DNA of 6,068 nucleotides, taken from NCBI GenBank assembly GCA_005877525.1, contig VBON01000006.1:1-6068 (forward strand). The letters run 5' to 3'. Below the pieces are notes generated by a model. It ran no database searches. It worked only from the letters and a program-made list of their open reading frames with translations, and had not been told where the DNA came from. This document shows, piece by piece, positions 5,108 through 6,068 of this stretch. The position numbers and the translations under genes are program-made. This stretch comes from Nitrospirota bacterium (lineage in GTDB: Bacteria > Nitrospirota > Nitrospiria > Nitrospirales > NS-4). Position 1 is the first letter of the stretch. Each line of letters opens with the position of its first letter.

Positions 5108-6068
5108 CCTCCGACCTTGTGCTGGAGACCGGCTTCCACGAACCCTTGGAATAAGGGATGCGGCCGGCTCGGCCGGGAATTGAACTCGGGATGGAACTGG
5201 GTCGCCAGAAACCACGGATGATGTTGCAGCTCGACGATCTCGACCAGGCGACCGTCCGGAGAGACTCCGCTCAGCACGAGGCCGTGCTTGATGAGCCGAT
5301 CACGATAGGCATTGTTCAATTCGTAGCGGTGCCGATGCCGTTCGTGCACTTCGAGCTGGCCATAGGCTTCAAAGGCTCGCGAGCCCTTCTCGATCGTGCA
5401 CGGATAACTTCCCAGGCGCATGGTGCCGCCCTTGTCTTCGACGCTGCGTTGATCGTGCATGAGATCAATAACGGAAGATGGGCCTTGCGGCAGGAATTCG
5501 GAGCTGTTGGCGTCGCGCAAGCCGGCAACATTTCGGGCAAATTCAATGACCGCGCACTGCATCCCAAGGCATAGCCCCAGGAACGGAACTCGCTCTTCGC
5601 GGGCGTGCTGGATGGCCGCAATCTTTCCCTCGATGCCCCGCCCCCCGAAGCCTCCGGGAACAATAATGCCATCCACATTGGCCAGGACCCGGTGGGCCCC
5701 GCGCTGCTCAATGTCCTCAGCGTCAACCCATTGGATGATCGTGCGCGTCCCGCTGCGAATGCCGCCATGCACGACGGCTTCGGTCAGGCTCTTATACGAT
5801 TCCTTCAGCCCGACATATTTGCCGACGAGCGCAACCGTGATTTCGTGCTCTGGATGGGTGATGCGCTGCACCATGCGATCCCATTCCCGCAGGTCGGGTT
5901 CCTTCAGTTGCAGATGCAAATGGTTCGCGATCAGGGTGTCGAGCCCTTCCTTATGAAAGACCATCGGCACTTCATAGGTGCTCTCAACATCTTTGGCCGT
6001 GATGACCTCGTCCTTTTGCATGTTACAGAACAGCGCGATCTTTTCCTTCACTTCCGGCGGCAAATAGC
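5104..6068 (-). CDS. pyrG: CTP synthase, C-terminal part (5' end beyond the window)
   Basis: CTP synthase aminates UTP to CTP using ATP and glutamine in the cytoplasm. Only about 320 residues of a protein usually near 540 are present, and the frame runs off the right edge, so the TTG at 6063 is not a start. Numbering from that codon, KIALFCNM at 8-15 ends the synthetase domain. From about 75 a class I glutamine amidotransferase domain follows, with GKYVGLKESYKS (81-92), oxyanion loop PGGFGGRGIEG (136-146), nucleophile Cys165 in GLCLGMQ, GGTMRLG (212-218), RHRHRYE (242-248), and His291 and Glu293 in QFHPEF. All glutaminase catalytic residues are intact. The stop overlaps the kdsA ATG by four bases, so the genes are probably co-transcribed. 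CTP feeds both CMP-Kdo and CDP-diacylglycerol formation, which suits the downstream genes. Identity is certain; the N-terminal synthetase half cannot be judged. Confidence 0.98.
   Translation of the reverse strand, partial: YLPPEVKEKIALFCNMQKDEVITAKDVESTYEVPMVFHKEGLDTLIANHLHLQLKEPDLREWDRMVQRITHPEHEITVALVGKYVGLKESYKSLTEAVVHGGIRSGTRTIIQWVDAEDIEQRGAHRVLANVDGIIVPGGFGGRGIEGKIAAIQHAREERVPFLGLCLGMQCAVIEFARNVAGLRDANSSEFLPQGPSSVIDLMHDQRSVEDKGGTMRLGSYPCTIEKGSRAFEAYGQLEVHERHRHRYELNNAYRDRLIKHGLVLSGVSPDGRLVEIVELQHHPWFLATQFHPEFNSRPSRPHPLFQGFVEAGLQHKVGG
5108..5118 (-). promoter_or_regulatory. Purine-rich ribosome binding region before kdsA, inside the pyrG 3' end
   Basis: The minus strand reads AAGG (5115-5118), then GGAGG (5108-5112) directly against the ATG at 5107. 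AAGG is seven bases from that ATG, while GGAGG is 12 bases from the next ATG at 5095. The site therefore supports kdsA initiation but does not settle which ATG is used. Confidence 0.5.

Noticed and set aside
5108..5215. Upstream extension of the kdsA frame by 36 codons
   Set aside because: The stretch is inside the conserved end of pyrG in another frame and has no KdsA-like sequence; the ATGA start at 5107 or the ATG at 5095 fits better.
6061..6063. TTG as a start codon for the pyrG fragment
   Set aside because: The frame continues to the window edge, and the sequence begins well inside the conserved CTP synthase protein.

Overview
The window looks like chromosomal core DNA from a Gram-negative (diderm) bacterium of moderately high GC. 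It carries a Kdo biosynthesis gene (kdsA), an MCE-type lipid transport protein and a periplasmic HtrA protease, which together imply an LPS-bearing outer membrane. The gene content and protein style (MCE protein ending in a KNPTRYFKFSVF-like tail, metal-type KdsA, pyrG-kdsA adjacency) fit a Nitrospira-like or deltaproteobacterium-like lineage. That assignment is impression only, not a database result.

Layout: at the left edge, a plus-strand gene truncated by the window start encodes the C-terminal part of an MlaD-like MCE protein with a repeat-bearing helical tail (1-854). It converges, across 46 bases, on a run of six minus-strand genes filling the rest of the window. In their direction of transcription (right to left) these are pyrG (truncated by the right edge), kdsA, pgsA, plsY, an unnamed gene for a stand-alone RCK_C (TrkA-C) protein, and a Do/HtrA-family serine protease. 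pyrG/kdsA and pgsA/plsY overlap by ATGA. kdsA and pgsA are 10 bases apart, with a ribosome binding site overlapping the kdsA stop codon. These four genes therefore very probably form one translationally coupled operon. The RCK_C gene follows after 49 bases and the protease after 75 bases. The 75-base gap holds a plausible weak promoter and a good ribosome binding site, so the protease may be transcribed partly on its own.

Functional theme: nearly everything serves the cell envelope. CTP synthase makes the CTP used to activate both Kdo (CMP-Kdo) and phosphatidate (CDP-diacylglycerol). KdsA makes Kdo-8-phosphate for LPS. PlsY starts phospholipid synthesis by acylating glycerol-3-phosphate, and PgsA commits CDP-diacylglycerol to phosphatidylglycerol. 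The MCE protein probably moves phospholipid across the periplasm, and the HtrA protease handles misfolded envelope proteins. The RCK_C protein is the one member without an obvious role.

I see no RNA gene, mobile element, CRISPR array, prophage or defence system. No gap between genes exceeds 75 bases. Apart from the RCK_C protein, this is an ordinary region, and I do not claim a new system here.
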